From assembly GCA_030248065.1 (NCBI GenBank), contig JASAMV010004524.1, positions 1 to 64,000 on the forward strand: a stretch of 64,000 bases of DNA, in the 5' to 3' direction. Origin of the DNA: Rhynchonema sp. JSB1_4 (lineage: Eukaryota; Nematoda; Chromadorea; Monhysterida; Xyalidae). The position numbers and the translations under genes are program-made. This document shows positions 36,225 through 48,000 of the stretch, in pieces. The first letter of the stretch is position 1, and each line of letters starts with the position of its first letter. The notes below the pieces were generated by a model. That model did no database searches. It worked only from the letters and a program-made list of their open reading frames with translations, and was not told the DNA's origin.

Positions 36225-37182
36225 TCATGCCACTTGCGACATGCCCAGTTTGTCCCAGTCAATCCACGAGAGACGCGCCAGCAGATCTGGAACACATGTT
36301 TCGATGAAGGAGATTAATTTGGGACAGCTGCCTGGTACACAATATTCTAAAATACGTTTCATCACCGACCGCTGGTTGCCCATTCAGCATGTCGATGGCC
36401 AGCAATCGCGCTGTGCAGATAATCGTTTGCATCAATGTGTGGCGGGAGACTGGCCAATTCCTGGATAATATGTTCATACTTTTTCTGCTTTTTTAGGATA
36501 AATTTGGCAGAGTTTTTTGATCGAAAACGTGTGAATTGGATTTTGTGATGCTTTAGAACTGATCGACTTTTGAAGGTGTAATGTGTTTAAATTTCACGCT
36601 CGTATGCTATTGGTGGCACAATGACTTTATAAGAATTGGTCAATTTTTTTCCTGAATCGTGAGGCGGGAAAGTGACGGGGCAGTGACGTTGCGTTGCGCG
36701 ATCGCACACAAAGCATGCACTCACCAAAATGTTTCAAAGCAGCAGCAACATGGGTGCTCTGCTAGATTATTTTCTGCTGAAAATGTTTTGTGAGAATCAC
36801 AAATAGCGCAGTGTTTAAGACAGGCTGAACGTGAAAATCAGGGTTGATTTGATGAATTCTTATATGGTTATTGTGCGACCAATACACATACCTGCAACAT
36901 CAGAATGTAAGCTCCCGCCAGACGGAGCGTGTCGATTTTCGACAGACGTTTCTCATACGGAAACGTCGGGATGTGTTCGCGCAGTGTCTGCACATAAAAT
37001 CAAGCTTTTTTTGTGAATTTCACATGGATGTTTGGCAAAATTCCAAGAAAAAACTTAGATAAATCTGCATATTTATGCGACTTGCCCACCTCAAAAGCTC
37101 GATTGATGCTGCACATTCGCTTGCGTTCGCGGACGTTCGCCGATCGTCGTTTTGGTCGGCGACGTCTGCCGCGAGGTTGTAC
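36225..37182 (-). CDS. bHLH transcription factor (PTF1A/FERD3L-like), N-terminus not found
   Basis: Exons: 37090-37182 (basic region and helix 1: [17 protein letters not shown]), 36892-36987 (loop and helix 2: [20 protein letters not shown]), 36370-36485 and 36225-36331 (C-terminal, ending DKLGMSQVA and TGA at 36225). The E-R-R/K basic residues and FPYEKRLSK loop are typical of the PTF1A/FERD3L class of E-box-binding nuclear factors. The usual LRLAI in helix 2 reads LRLAG. Exon 3 starts with six A on the minus strand; five would keep the frame, so a one-base homopolymer error or a real frameshift lies at about 36480-36485. The start exon is upstream of 37182 and unidentified. A MITE sits between exons 2 and 3. 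Confidence 0.8.
36607..36888. mobile_element. MITE with ATTGGTCGCACAATGACT-type ends (intron copy)
   Basis: ATTGGTGGCACAATGACTTT followed by ATAAGAATT at 36609-36638 is mirrored by AATTCTTATATGGTTATTGT then GCGACCAAT at 36855-36884. The same end sequence bounds 63108-63371. It lies in the intron between bHLH exons 2 and 3. Confidence 0.6.
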
Positions 37183-37321
37183 CTGTCATGGATTTCTTGA
37201 ATATTTTTTTTTCAGCGTTATTCAAAAACATTTTCAAATGAAATGTAGAGACCAGCTTACAGAATAGTAGCTAGGACGAATCAAATTGTTCTTCATTTCC
37301 CATATCAATCCAAATCATGCA

Positions 37322-37820
37322 TATGTACATACATACCGGAGTTTTCCACTTAAAGCCCCGGGGGCTCTATGTGGAAATTGGTGGAAAATGGACCCTCCGA
37401 CCAGAAAGAAAAAATCCAATTAGAGCCCCCGGGGGCTTTAAGTGGAAACGTTTCCACTTACAGCCCTCGCGGGCTTTAAGCGGAAAACTGGGTGTTTTCA
37501 TCGTTGTCAGTGGGGACACTTTAGGCCAGCATTTTGACATTCTGATACCATATTTCAACCTGATTGTGAGGATCTTCATCTAAACGTGGCAAAACGTTGG
37601 TAAAACAACAGAAAAGTGCGGTATTTTGGTCATTCTTACACTAGTTTGAACTATTTTGGCAAGTTTACTGTTCGATGTAAAATCAATGGTCCGTAAAAAA
37701 ATAAATCCAATTAGAGCCCCCGGGGGCTTTAAGTGGAAAATTTTCCACTTAGAGCCCCCGAGGGCTCTATTCGGGGGGGGGGGGGGGTTTAAGTGGAAAA
37801 CTCCGGTAGATACATGTACG
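37322..37820. mobile_element. Palindrome-rich element with CCGGAGTTTTCCACTT ends
   Basis: CCGGAGTTTTCCACTTAAA at 37336 is mirrored by TTTAAGTGGAAAACTCCGG at 37785-37804. Flanking ATGTACATACATA and its mirror extend the ends. Inside, AGAGCCCCCGGGGGCTTTAA and GTGGAAA/TTTCCAC blocks repeat at 37354, 37421, 37446, 37462, 37713 and 37738, and a run of about 15 G is at 37773-37788. There is no coding content. Confidence 0.6.
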
Positions 37821-38016
37821 TATACATACAGCACCTGTGAATGAAAACTGTCTACTCCAAAATCCAGCCCCTGCCCGCTCTGCAGCAGGTGTTGTCGTCG
37901 TGGTTGTTGTTGCGAGTTGTCGAAAGTACCGTAATCGTTCAACTGATCGTTGGTATATGAGAATTGCTGAAAAAATGACTGATTTCACATTAACGCCACC
38001 CAACTACTGTACCTAT

Positions 38017-38574
38017 CAGGGTTGAAAAAAAATTTTAATTAACGAGCTTTTTTTAAAAAAATTTTTTGACGAATTTTTTTTATTAGAAAAAGTGTTGCGA
38101 ACGACGTTTTAGGATAAATGAAATTATAACATATTTTTAAAAAAATTGAAAAATTTTCGCCCGAGACCCAACTTGTACAACGTATTTTAATGCATCTAAT
38201 GCCATATACAGTATGTGATATACGACCATCAAAATATCGATTACAGCCCAAATCTTGCGTATCAGATCGAACTTTGCTCGCCCGGTTTTGCACCAGACCT
38301 GCATAAATATACATGTGTAGTTGCATGCAGTAGTACATTATCGGTGCCACATCACTATAAAAGACCAGCGCCGCGCATCCCTGTACGGATTTGGGGACAA
38401 TACAAGGAAATTTTGGAAAAATTGTCCGCCCACAGAAAACAAGTGCCAATTTTTTGCATCGCGAACGGCCATTTTTTGGACATTTCAGCCCACTTTGGGC
38501 AACTTTTTTTATCAAAAAGCAAATCTGAGTTTCAAAAAAAATTTTAGTTGGCAAATTTTTTTGAAACAACCCTG
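38017..38574. mobile_element. hAT-like MITE with 8-bp target duplication
   Basis: Ends CAGGGTTG and CAACCCTG are flanked by GTACCTAT (38009-38016) and GTACCTGT (38575-38582), an 8-bp duplication with one mismatch. Poly-A/T and AAATTTTTTT/AAAAAAATTT blocks lie near the ends. An 8-bp duplication is diagnostic of hAT-type insertion. It has no transposase. Confidence 0.7.
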
Positions 38575-38772
38575 GTACCTGTAGTAGGTTAGGTCAGGGT
38601 TGACATCTGCTTGAAGACACAGAACAGGGCGCATATGGTGTGAAAACATTTCGTTGCCTTTGTCCCGTGCCTTTTTCCTTTGTCTTTCCGAAATGGTGTC
38701 CCCCTTCTGGTGCCACATTGCCAAAATGGGGGGCATGCCCTCTCTGGATGCACGCCAGCAATGTATATACAG

Positions 38773-39120
38773 TCAGCTCCACCTATTGTCGCCAAGAATT
38801 ACAGTCTCGCATCGTCCTATGAAAAATCTTAACCTTGAATCTTTAAAGAGCTGCATATATGTTTTAGAGCTAACCTGCATAGACGCCGGCTCACGTGACA
38901 TCGCGACATGATATTTGCCATCACGGTCCAGTTCAAATGCGCTCTGGTCCATCACACACAAATACGTATAGTCCGCAGAAAAGTATAAACGCCGCATAAA
39001 CACCGCAAGCTGCTTACGGTATAAACGCACGCGCAGCTGCTTGCCAGAGGGGCGCATGCGCTCGCGCAAACAAGGCACCAGCAAGAAAAGTGCGTAATCA
39101 GGCGTGAAATTACCAATCAT
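38773..39120 (-). CDS. Uncharacterised ORF, possible first exon
   Basis: ATG at 39120 opens MIGNFTPDYALFLLVPCLRE and continues through VRLYRKQLAVFMRRLYFSAD and FELDRDGKYHVAMSREPASM to a good donor-like CAG|GTTAGC at about 38872. The composition is protein-like (mixed hydrophobic and charged residues, few Ser/Thr runs), unlike neighbouring chance frames. I recognise no domain and could not chain a second exon. The unspliced stop is at 38773. Confidence 0.35.
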   Translation of the reverse strand: MIGNFTPDYALFLLVPCLRERMRPSGKQLRVRLYRKQLAVFMRRLYFSADYTYLCVMDQSAFELDRDGKYHVAMSREPASMQVSSKTYMQLFKDSRLRFFIGRCETVILGDNRWS

Positions 39121-39807
39121 GTTTTCGACACCTCAGCCTCGCGCTTGTCAGTTGCACTGGGGACGCCCGTGCGGTCATGCCCTTTGAGCAGCACTTGAGA
39201 TGTCTCGCACATGTATTTCGGGTACTGATTGGTTGTTTGGAAAACGTGGTTCCCGAACTGCCACTAATTGCCTATCAACAGAATAGAATGTCTAGGCCCT
39301 CTTTGTGCGTAAAGCACCTTTCCGTGGGATGTGTTCAATAGCATATAAAGCGCAGTGATTGGGTGTTTACAAAATCAGCTTTTTCCGTCTTGAATTTGTG
39401 CTTTTGAAGGTGGCGGTGAGTAACAAGATGTGTGTGCAGTTTTGTGCGAGATTTTGTCTTGTTCGAATGGTGTGCAAAATTCATCGCTTTGATCAATCCG
39501 CCTGAAATTGGTCTTCATTCGACAAACATAAAGTACGGAAGGCTAACATGAAATTTCTTTTTTATTCGGTGGTATTTTTGCACTTTTAAGTTTGGTATTT
39601 AAAAATATTGCACGCAATTTAGATTCAACAGCAGTAAAAGAGCATTTCCGTCACCCGTTACCTGGAAAGGACAGTAGATCCCGAAAGAGAGAGTGGTTGT
39701 ATCAATTGTTGTCACCACTAAAAGTCAGAGGGGTACTAAAAGCAAAGTGAAACTAATGTGTACATTTACAAGATCACAACATGCATGATTCAGTTTATTG
39801 TCACACT
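39121..39807. other. Spacer, no gene seen
   Basis: 3' flank of gene A and 5' flank of the uncharacterised ORF. Nothing is recognised. Confidence 0.4.
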
Positions 39808-42760
39808 TCAAGCACATGTAATAAACGACAGGTGTTTGTTGATTGTGTTGCCATTGAGCGTGGTGATGTACCATTGCCCATTGTCGCATGTCATCGATTG
39901 CGTCAACGCCACGCTGGTTGAGGCCTAAAAGGGATTGACGAAATTGCTGTTGTTGTTTGTGAACACAAAACGGATATATACGGTGGTCTGTCGTAATCTG
40001 ATTGCAAATCGACCGTGAAACGAAGCAGTTTATTCGTGCAAGCCACAAAAACAAACATCACACTAATCAACGTTGAATGCATTTCTGGCAAAGTTTTCAT
40101 TTTTCTCAACATTCGTGTTCAAGTATACAACGTGGGAAGACAAAGTACATGCACGCCTACCATCACAGGATATTTACCCAGTTGACTTACTATATATTTA
40201 CTATTATTTATCTAGTACTTCTGACGATCTTGTGCGCAGCGTTGGCCTTACACACGAACACAAAACCAGCTCGCGATGATTCTAGGGGTCATGTGTCCGC
40301 CCTACTGGTAACGTGTGCACATGATGCATTCACACTGACAATGACCCGGTGCACCACCCATGTCGAAACGGTTGACCAAAATGATGATGCACAGCTCATA
40401 ATAATCAAGACCAAGCGAACAGACCGTGGTTCCATCGGACCACGTCCACGTGACACCAGCACTCGCACACGGCACCGTGGTGCTGGCGGTGCCCGCCACC
40501 TCGCCGGATTTGCTACTGCCGTGGTCGAATGGGCCACCTGCGAAACCGGTCATCCCGACGTAATTGGCCGTATCCGCGCCAACAACCGACGGCCGACCGC
40601 AGGCTGCAAAAAGGACATTTGGTGTTGGCTTGATTTTGCCTTCTGCAGCGCCCCGTTATCACCTTTGATTCGACCATGGTTGGACTAGGACTATGTACCT
40701 GGGCAGGATTTGTTGCAAAAATGCCCAGGGCAAAGCCACTAGTGACTGTTTTTTTACCAATTTTCTATTTTAGCCACCACAGTTCTCGTGTTGCACAACC
40801 CGCGCCGATTGCGGGGGAGACTGCACATGGGACACCTCTGCCGCCGAAATAAGCCAAAGAAAGCAAAATCCAACTCAAATACGCATATGCGACAGTCCGC
40901 TCACATTTCAAACATTGTGTCTGGGTCGTCGCTGACCCGCCACTGCGAGCCCATGAGCCCGACGTGCTGCACGTGTACGTCTGCGAACTGGTATAGGCGG
41001 TGGTGGACGTGGTGCCCTCGAAGATCTTGGCGCCCGGCGCTGTTGTGCTTGAACACGCCACGGTGGCCTGGAACGGATATAGTCGAAGTTAACACATCAC
41101 GATGCAGATTGGCCGGCGAAAATCCTTCTTTCCGGAAAGTTTCGAGTGTCGGGTGTGTTTGTGGTTTTGACAAAAACGGTTGGGTGTCGGGTCGGGTGTG
41201 CTCGAGAGATAATCAAAGCTCGTGGTGTTGGTGGCACACGCATAACTGGTTAGACGGCAGGAGCCGAAACCCGCCAGTGATCAACGCGTTATGCGTGCCA
41301 CAACATGGTTGTGGTTGTAACTGCCGTTTGGTGAAAACTAAATAAATATATGTGTTTCTGTGACCAACCGTGGCTCCCGGCAACGCGTAGCATTGACTCG
41401 TCAGATGACCATTCGCGTACGTGATCGTTGTCGTGTACTCATCGGTGATCAGGTCCTTGCAGCCTGAATAATTGTGCAAATTTGGGCTCAATTTTTAATC
41501 AATTTCTTTACAAAAGATCCCCCCTTTTCACGACTCAACACAAAAGATCACGCAGCGAATGAAACATTACCCAATGAGCACGTGAATGTGTTGGTGTTCG
41601 ACCAGACGCCATTTGAACACGTCAATGTCTGCGCGCTCGTGTAACCAGTGGTGCCTGTGCGCGGAAATTGGAATTAGTTGTTTTTACTTGCCTAACAAAT
41701 TAAGTACGTGCATCAGTGCAAAATGATAAGCTTTATGTTCAAGAGAGCGCTACTCCGATAGCTCAGCTGGAAGACCAGTCCCTTGTCCTCAACGATAGGA
41801 CCTGGGTTCAAGTCCCATTTGGAGCAACTAAAATTTTGTTCCTTGTTTGCATACTTGTATTCCCGTTTCCTATGCGAGATTTCCAAAATCCCTTGCATCA
41901 TCAGACAAAAAAAGTTCGAAAAATACGCCGCACTCACTGCCTTGCACTTGCAACAGTCGCGTTGTGCCAATGTCGGTGCAGGTGACGACGGCGAAGGCGC
42001 CCGACGGATGCGTGCTGCCATCAGAGTTGGTTGATGAGTAGGTGATTGTGGGCGCAATGGTGCTCGTGCTTGCTGTTGACGTTGGGATCGCCGAACAGCC
42101 TGAATTGGCAAGGAAATTTCGTGTGGGTCATTATAAGTTATTCATAAATTTTGAAGTGCACACGCGCGTGTGAACGAGCGTGCGGTATCGCGTTTAAAAT
42201 GAACGCACAGATGTATATTGTGGCGATGGCGCTGGAGCGCTCGCAAATTTTATGCCCAATAAAAAACATTATTGTGGTCGAAGGCAGTGCATGAATTCTC
42301 AGATACGGATCATAAAACTACAGTATATACAAAATTTTGAAACTAACAGACAGGCTGGGGCAGTTCGCACGTACGGTAGCGTTACATTCCGTATACTGTA
42401 TAGTATGCGTGCGGTGAATGAATCATATTCATCTACGAGAAATTGCATAAACTTTATCCTGCATCTGCAGGTGGTGACAAAATTTTTCGTCACATGCTGT
42501 ATATGTATAGTGTATGTCCATACACTTCGTGTTTACATCGTTTTCAATTTTCGAGCGCGTGTGTTTGACGCACATCAACAAGATGAAGAAAAACTGCGAA
42601 AAATTTGCACACACTTTTTCGCGCTGATCTGGTAAACTTTCAACTACACGATGAAATAAAGTGGAAACTCACTTGAGCTGACGGTAACCACGCACGCGTG
42701 CACTGTATTGAATGATGATAGCACCACAACAATGACCAGTTTGCCAAAATGGTGGAACAT
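39808..42760 (-). CDS. Gene A: secreted protein with three CCP/sushi-like modules
   Basis: Seven exons chain in phase to about 295 aa: 42673-42760 (signal peptide MFHHFGKLVIVVVLSSFN..HAC), 41938-42099, 41571-41654, 41369-41463, 40905-41067, 40425-40603 and 39808-39924 (TGA). Exons 2+3, 4+5 and 6+7 each encode one module. Each module starts with a Cys and ends with the CCP-like pattern TC-x-NG-x-W-x(n)-C: LTCSNGVWSNTNTFTC, YTCSTSGSWARSGG..CLKC and MTCDNGQWYITTLNG..FITC. Module 2 has two extra Cys. The protein is rich in Ser/Thr, with no membrane anchor. It is expected to be extracellular, perhaps a surface or immune recognition protein; ligand unknown. Nematode C6-type Cys repeats are an alternative family. 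It is a paralogue of gene B, same strand. Confidence 0.85.
41753..41825 (+). ncRNA. tRNA-like sequence (probable tRNA-derived SINE head)
   Basis: CTCCGATAGCTCAGCTGGAA resembles a 5' acceptor stem plus A box. TGGGTTCAAGTCCCA forms a perfect T-arm hairpin with B-box text, and TTTGGAG(CA) can pair with CTCCGAT. GTCCTcaacgatAGGAC forms a 5-bp stem with a 7-base loop, but position 33 is not T and the variable loop is nearly absent. A functional tRNA is therefore unlikely. It lies in an intron of gene A, on the opposite strand. Confidence 0.4.
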
Positions 42761-43887
42761 TTCGCGTTTTTTAGGATCTAACGTTCGGTTAAGCACAAAA
42801 TAGGATAATCTACAAGAGGGTAACGGGAAAGCTCATAAATGAGTGCGAATGACAAAAATCTCAAAAAGAGCCTTTATATACCATGGTCATCGCAAATCAG
42901 GTAATCAAATCATCAGCGTGTTTAATGCATTTTGGCATAAAATGCCTTAGAAATCTTGTTATTTATTGTCTGCTCATTATGAACATCAATTTCAAACATC
43001 GGTTAACTGTGAAGATGTTCTGGCCTTTTTTCAGCTCGGCGTTCCGCTGTTTTGTTAGTTAATGCCCATCGGGATGAGTTTTCAAATAGACATCATGTCT
43101 AATTAACTGATTCAAGCGTAAAAAACTTGTTTGTCCTATTGTTCAGCGTCGTAAAAGTCATCACAATATCCACGCGTAAAAGATTATATGACGGAGTATC
43201 CGACCGTTACACCGTCCATGTGAATATGGATTACAAAACGGGCGCAGCATCCTGAGATCAAAGGGCGCTTGTATCCGAAGCATCATGGGCGCAGTATCTG
43301 AGACGGGAGCCGGAATGAGTCCTTTTGCGTTTTGGGCTGTGCTTGAAAAATGAATTCTTTCAAAACTTAGACATACGTAGTTGCAGTCTGAACAGCAGAG
43401 TTTGTTTTCAAAATGATGGTGGTCGTTGAACATGTCCTTCCCAAAACGGACGCATCAGCCTTGTTTTTTTTAACTTTTGATGTTACAATAAGCTGCATTG
43501 TAAAGTATAAAAGCAGTTCAAAGGTTTAGCACATTATTCACGATAACTACAGCATATTTTCTTCAGGTACTGCATCCACCGGATACTCCGCCGTATCATA
43601 AAGAACAAGAACAAGTATCCGACAGGAACAAAAATTCGGATCCTGCGCCCGTACTGAAAACAGGCGCAATATCCGATAGGAAGAACTTATTGGATATCGG
43701 ATCCGCTAGCCGGATACTCCGCCCATTTTGGGCTTCGGATACTCGTGCACGGTACTGTAAAACTGGTTTATACCGTACCTACCACCGGTCTTGAACTCAT
43801 TGTCCTCATTGTAATTAGATTTTGGCGGTAACCAGAATTGTGTTTTCGCCTAAATGTGTGTTTTGTCTGTTGCATATTGCACCGCTG
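42761..43887. repeat. Spacer with dispersed CGGATACTCCGCC-type repeats
   Basis: Short related strings (GGAGTATCCG, CGGATACTCCGCC, GGATATCGGATCCG, GGGCGCAG) are scattered at 43193-43330 and 43576-43742 in both orientations. No exon is seen. The promoter of gene A should lie just above 42760, with no identifiable TATA box. Confidence 0.4.
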
Positions 43888-44037
43888 TCATTGCGGTAAG
43901 TGCCTGCCTGCCGACAGCCCATTATCTAATAAATTAAAAAAAGTAAAATCTACATAAGGCACTTGCGTATCTGTCGCCCCACAACGAGTAGGAACGTGTT
44001 GCGCCAGATGGAGTAAAACAAATATAGAAGTAACCAT
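43888..44037 (-). CDS. Small putative secreted peptide or signal-peptide exon
   Basis: ATG at 44037 opens MVTSIFVLLHLAQHVPTRCG, a plausible signal peptide, followed by ATDTQVPYVDFTFFNLLD and a stop at 43888, 49 codons in all. It lies between genes A and B on the same strand. It could be a first exon whose partners were lost, or chance. No family is recognised. Confidence 0.25.
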   Translation of the reverse strand: MVTSIFVLLHLAQHVPTRCGATDTQVPYVDFTFFNLLDNGLSAGRHLPQ

Positions 44038-45054
44038 AAGACCTTGTCTAGTACGTATCAACGTACTATTTTTCAGCAATATATTTACAGGCAAACCGTT
44101 TTTCTGTTATGTTAATCTAATTAAATTTCATGTTTGTTCGCGCAAAAGCAGTGTTTAGGGCGTGTCTTGTCACACACCCAACCAATGAGGAGAAAGGAAA
44201 CCTGTTCGTTCGGCGTTTTCACTTTCCTCTGTTTCAGTTCTGGTAAAGTTCGCTCTGTTTTCCTTTTCAAAATCACAAAACTTTGCGCGCGCGAACGAAC
44301 TACTTGTCATATGATACCGCGATTGTCAGTATATTTGATTGACAGAATAGAAATCGACGCAGTTTTAGTAGCTGACGTTCAATCACGTGCAACCTACCGT
44401 ATTGTCAGGTCATCTCGTGTTTGTGTGTTTCTGCGGACGCAAATAAAACAAAAAAAACTTATCCTAACATTCTGCTATTGTTTGAGGACTCGGATATCGT
44501 TCTGTGAGGGAATGCAATATGCTTCCTCAGCTTGACGTTCTTTGTCTCGCGCAAAGTTTCGGTTATCAATTATTACCTTTGTTATTACGATCATACCGAC
44601 GTTTGTTGTCCAAACCAGTGTTGTTGCTGTTGAGTAATCCGGTGATTGTTGCAACTTTTCTGTTTTTTTAGCGTTCGGCGGGTGTTTGTTATCGACGTGT
44701 TGCGCAGGATGTGGTCTGTTCTTGTTATGACTACACGTCTATGGTGTCCTCCTTGCATCGCACATTTCCTCAGCCAATTTTCATTCGACGACAATAAATA
44801 AATAGTATGTTCAGCCCATGCATATGGTTGAACAAACGGTGATCGCTTTCGCACGGAAGGCATACACATTGCATTACTGCATGTAAAGCACCACGCATCG
44901 CTGCACATTTAGGCTAATAGTTTTGTCGTCAAATAAAGTCGTCGAATAAGCAATATGTACAATGAGTGGCAAATAAGCGCGAAAATAATACATGTGATTT
45001 GACGACAGAATGTGACGTTATGATTTGACGACATTACTACAAGCCTGTGTACAT
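44038..45054. other. Spacer with a GTCGTCAAAT-ended MITE at about 44921-45040
   Basis: TGTCGTCAAATAAAG at 44926 is mirrored by GATTTGACGACA at 44998 and 45022, the same ends as the intronic element at 47119-47232. The remainder shows no gene. Confidence 0.45.
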
Positions 45055-48000
45055 TCACGAGCACGTAATTTTCGCTAGATGTTTGTTCACAGCGTTGCCG
45101 CCGAACGTGGTGATGAACCACTGGCCGTTGTTGCACGTCATTGACTGTGTCAAGGCTGCGGTTGACGATAGCTGCAATCAATATGAGAAGTTAAAATGTT
45201 GTGTGTGTGTGTGCAGATCATCAATCGCGTGTGGTCGATATCAAACTTGGTGATCGGATCGGATCTGACTGGGTATAGTAAGTTTCTAATTTCGTTGCCT
45301 CATGCATTTCCACAGACGCAGGAATAAACTCCCGGTCGAAGTCGAGGCAGGCAACAAGCTCAACACACAGCCAACAAGCCACGCAGCTGACTCGTGTGCG
45401 TTTCGAATGTTTCAGTCAAAAAAGCTGTGTGTGTCAGCTGCGTGGCTTGTTCACTGTGTGCTGAGCTGGTTGCCTGCTTCGACTTCGAACGGGAGTTTCC
45501 CGGCGTCTGTAAGAATGCATGAGGCAACGAAATTAGAAATTTACTATAGTCACATCGCATCAATGTGATTGGACTAGATAGCAGGGTTGGGCAAAAAAAC
45601 GTTTTTTTTTCAAAAAATCGTTTTTTTTTAAAAAAAAACGTTTTTTTAAAAAAAAACGTTTTTTTTAAAACGCCCAGATGACCAAAATATGCCCCCCAAA
45701 AAATTGGAAAACGCTCATGTTGGGAAGAAAACGTGGTTAAATGAAGTCATTCTATGTGTTCTGAGGCAAAATAAACAGGTTTCAACCCTTTTCTGGCGAG
45801 TTGCTAAGATCCCATATCAGACCCGCATCGTGGGACCAACTTTGGCCGGGGTCATCACTGACAGTCAAACTCCGTATATCGACGTATCTCGACAAGGTAA
45901 AAATTGGTCGAAAATTTTTTGAAAAAAATGGGACAAAAAATTGATTTTCCTTGATAATCAGGGTACTTTCCCTGAAAAATCAGGGAAAATCAAGGAAATT
46001 CAGGATTTAAAAAAACGAACAACGACCCAGGCGTTTTTTTTAAAAAACGTCGTTTTTTTAAGAAAAAACGCCGTCGTTTTTTTTGCCCAACCCTGCTATA
46101 TAGTCACACAACATCAATGTGATCGGACTAGATAGTCACATCACATCAATGTGATCGGACTAGATAGTCACACCACATCAATGTGATCGGACTAGATAGT
46201 CACATCACGTCAATGTGATCTGACTAGATAGTCACATCATATCAATAATGCGACTATCTATAGTCACATCCGATCACAATGATGTGATGTGACTACCGAG
46301 TCAGGTCCGATCCGATCACCAAGTTTGGTATCGACCAATGTACCGTTATAAAGATAACAAAACCCCAAAATGTGTCAATCCAGTCCAGGTACAGACCGTG
46401 GAACCGTCAGTGAATGTGAAAACGTTAGGACCGGCCGTTGCACACGGAATCGTTGTACTGGCCGTGCCAGACACCACGCCCGATTTGGTCGTGCCGTGGT
46501 CGAAGGGCCCACCATCGAAAGCGGGCATGCCGACGTAATTGGCCGTATCCGCGCCCACAACCGACGGCCGACCGCAGGCTGAAAAGATGCTTTTTAGGTT
46601 ACACGTTGTTCAGTTTTCGTATCTGTTCAGATTCTTGGATTTTCAGTGTTTCATTTTCGTCTTGGATTTTCAGTGTTTCATTTTTCGCAGAATGAGATCT
46701 CATGTCATCATTAGTTAGTTAGCATAAGTTGGGCTCAAGAAGTCAGATTCTGCGATGATGAACGCAAATGGACACAAACATAACTTATTCTGGGGGCCCA
46801 GTCGAACTCCTCCGGCAGGCGGGATAAAAAAAATTCCTAATTCCTAATTCCTAATAAAGCGCTCGCAACTTGCATTTCAAGCATTGCATCTGGGTCACGG
46901 CCGTGCCGGCCACACGCTCCCAGGCGCCATTTGTGCTGCACGTGTACGTCTGAGTGCCGGTGAGAGCGGTGGTGGACGTGGTGCCCTCGAAGATCTTCGC
47001 ACCCGGTGCTGTTGTGCTCGAACATGATACCGTCGCCTGAAATAGATGACAACAGTATGTAGGTATGCTGTAACACCTGTTATGCATAATGACACGCGAA
47101 CGCATCCAAGCAGGCTTATAGTAATGTCGTCAAATCACCGCGTCCAATCTTTTCGGCATCAAATCACATGTATATTATTTCTCGCGCTCATTTGGGGCTC
47201 ATGTATATTATTGCTTGATTTGACGACAGAACTATCAGCCTTCAGCGCACGCTGCAATATGTACCCGTCGGCATCCTACGTTTCACAACGCGGAAGTGCT
47301 GGAAACGAATAAAGTCACGCATTGCAATGCGTATCCACTCACCGTGGCTCCCGGCAACGCGTAGCATTGACTAGTCAGGTGACCATTCGCGTACGCAACC
47401 GTTGTCGTGTACTCATCGGTGATCAGATCCTTGCATCCTACATGATTCAAATGCTTGGAGTTAGAAGCCGATCGTTGCCAAAAATATTCAAGAACGTGTC
47501 ACAGCAAAGTGTGACAGAAACCGAAAACGAATCCCACAGTCAAATGAAACATCACCTGCCGCGCAAGTGAACGTGTTGGTGTTTGACCACACTCCATTGG
47601 TGCACGTCAACAACTGGCTGCTGCTGTAGGCGACCGTGGCTGTGGGTTAAGAAGGGGATACAAGTTGCAAATAATTTCAACACATTTACCGGTTTTTAAA
47701 GAAAATTTTTTGTTGTTTCGCGCTTTATGATAGCTTGGACGCACTTAATTTTGACCAGCGTAAATGCGATTTTCCCCAACATGAATGAACGCTGGCAAAA
47801 TGCCAGCGCCAACGCTGTCGCCACACAAAAATTGGGCAAAAGTTGGATACGACATAAAAAAAATTTTCACCAAAAAACCTCTATTTTCTAGCAAAACTAA
47901 CTGCCGTGCTGCTGCAGAAAGCGCGCGACGCCGATATCGGTGCAGGTGACGTACGCGATCGAGCCGGTTGCGTGCGACACGGTGCCATCGGTGGCGGTGT

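Larger units (their letters stand above)
45232..46340. mobile_element. Composite inverted-repeat element containing nested insertions
   Basis: TGGTCGATATCAAACTTGGT with GATCGGATCGGATCTGACT (45232-45270) is mirrored by AGTCAGGTCCGATCCGATC with ACCAAGTTTGGTATCGACCA (46302-46340). Inside lie a fold-back (45278-45548), a hAT-like MITE (45582-46095) and a 32-bp minisatellite. It sits in intron 6 of gene B. Confidence 0.65.

Noticed and set aside
41713..42111. 132-codon minus frame overlapping gene A exon 2
   Set aside because: It is a shadow frame of the real exon 41938-42099, which is read in another frame with consistent phases.
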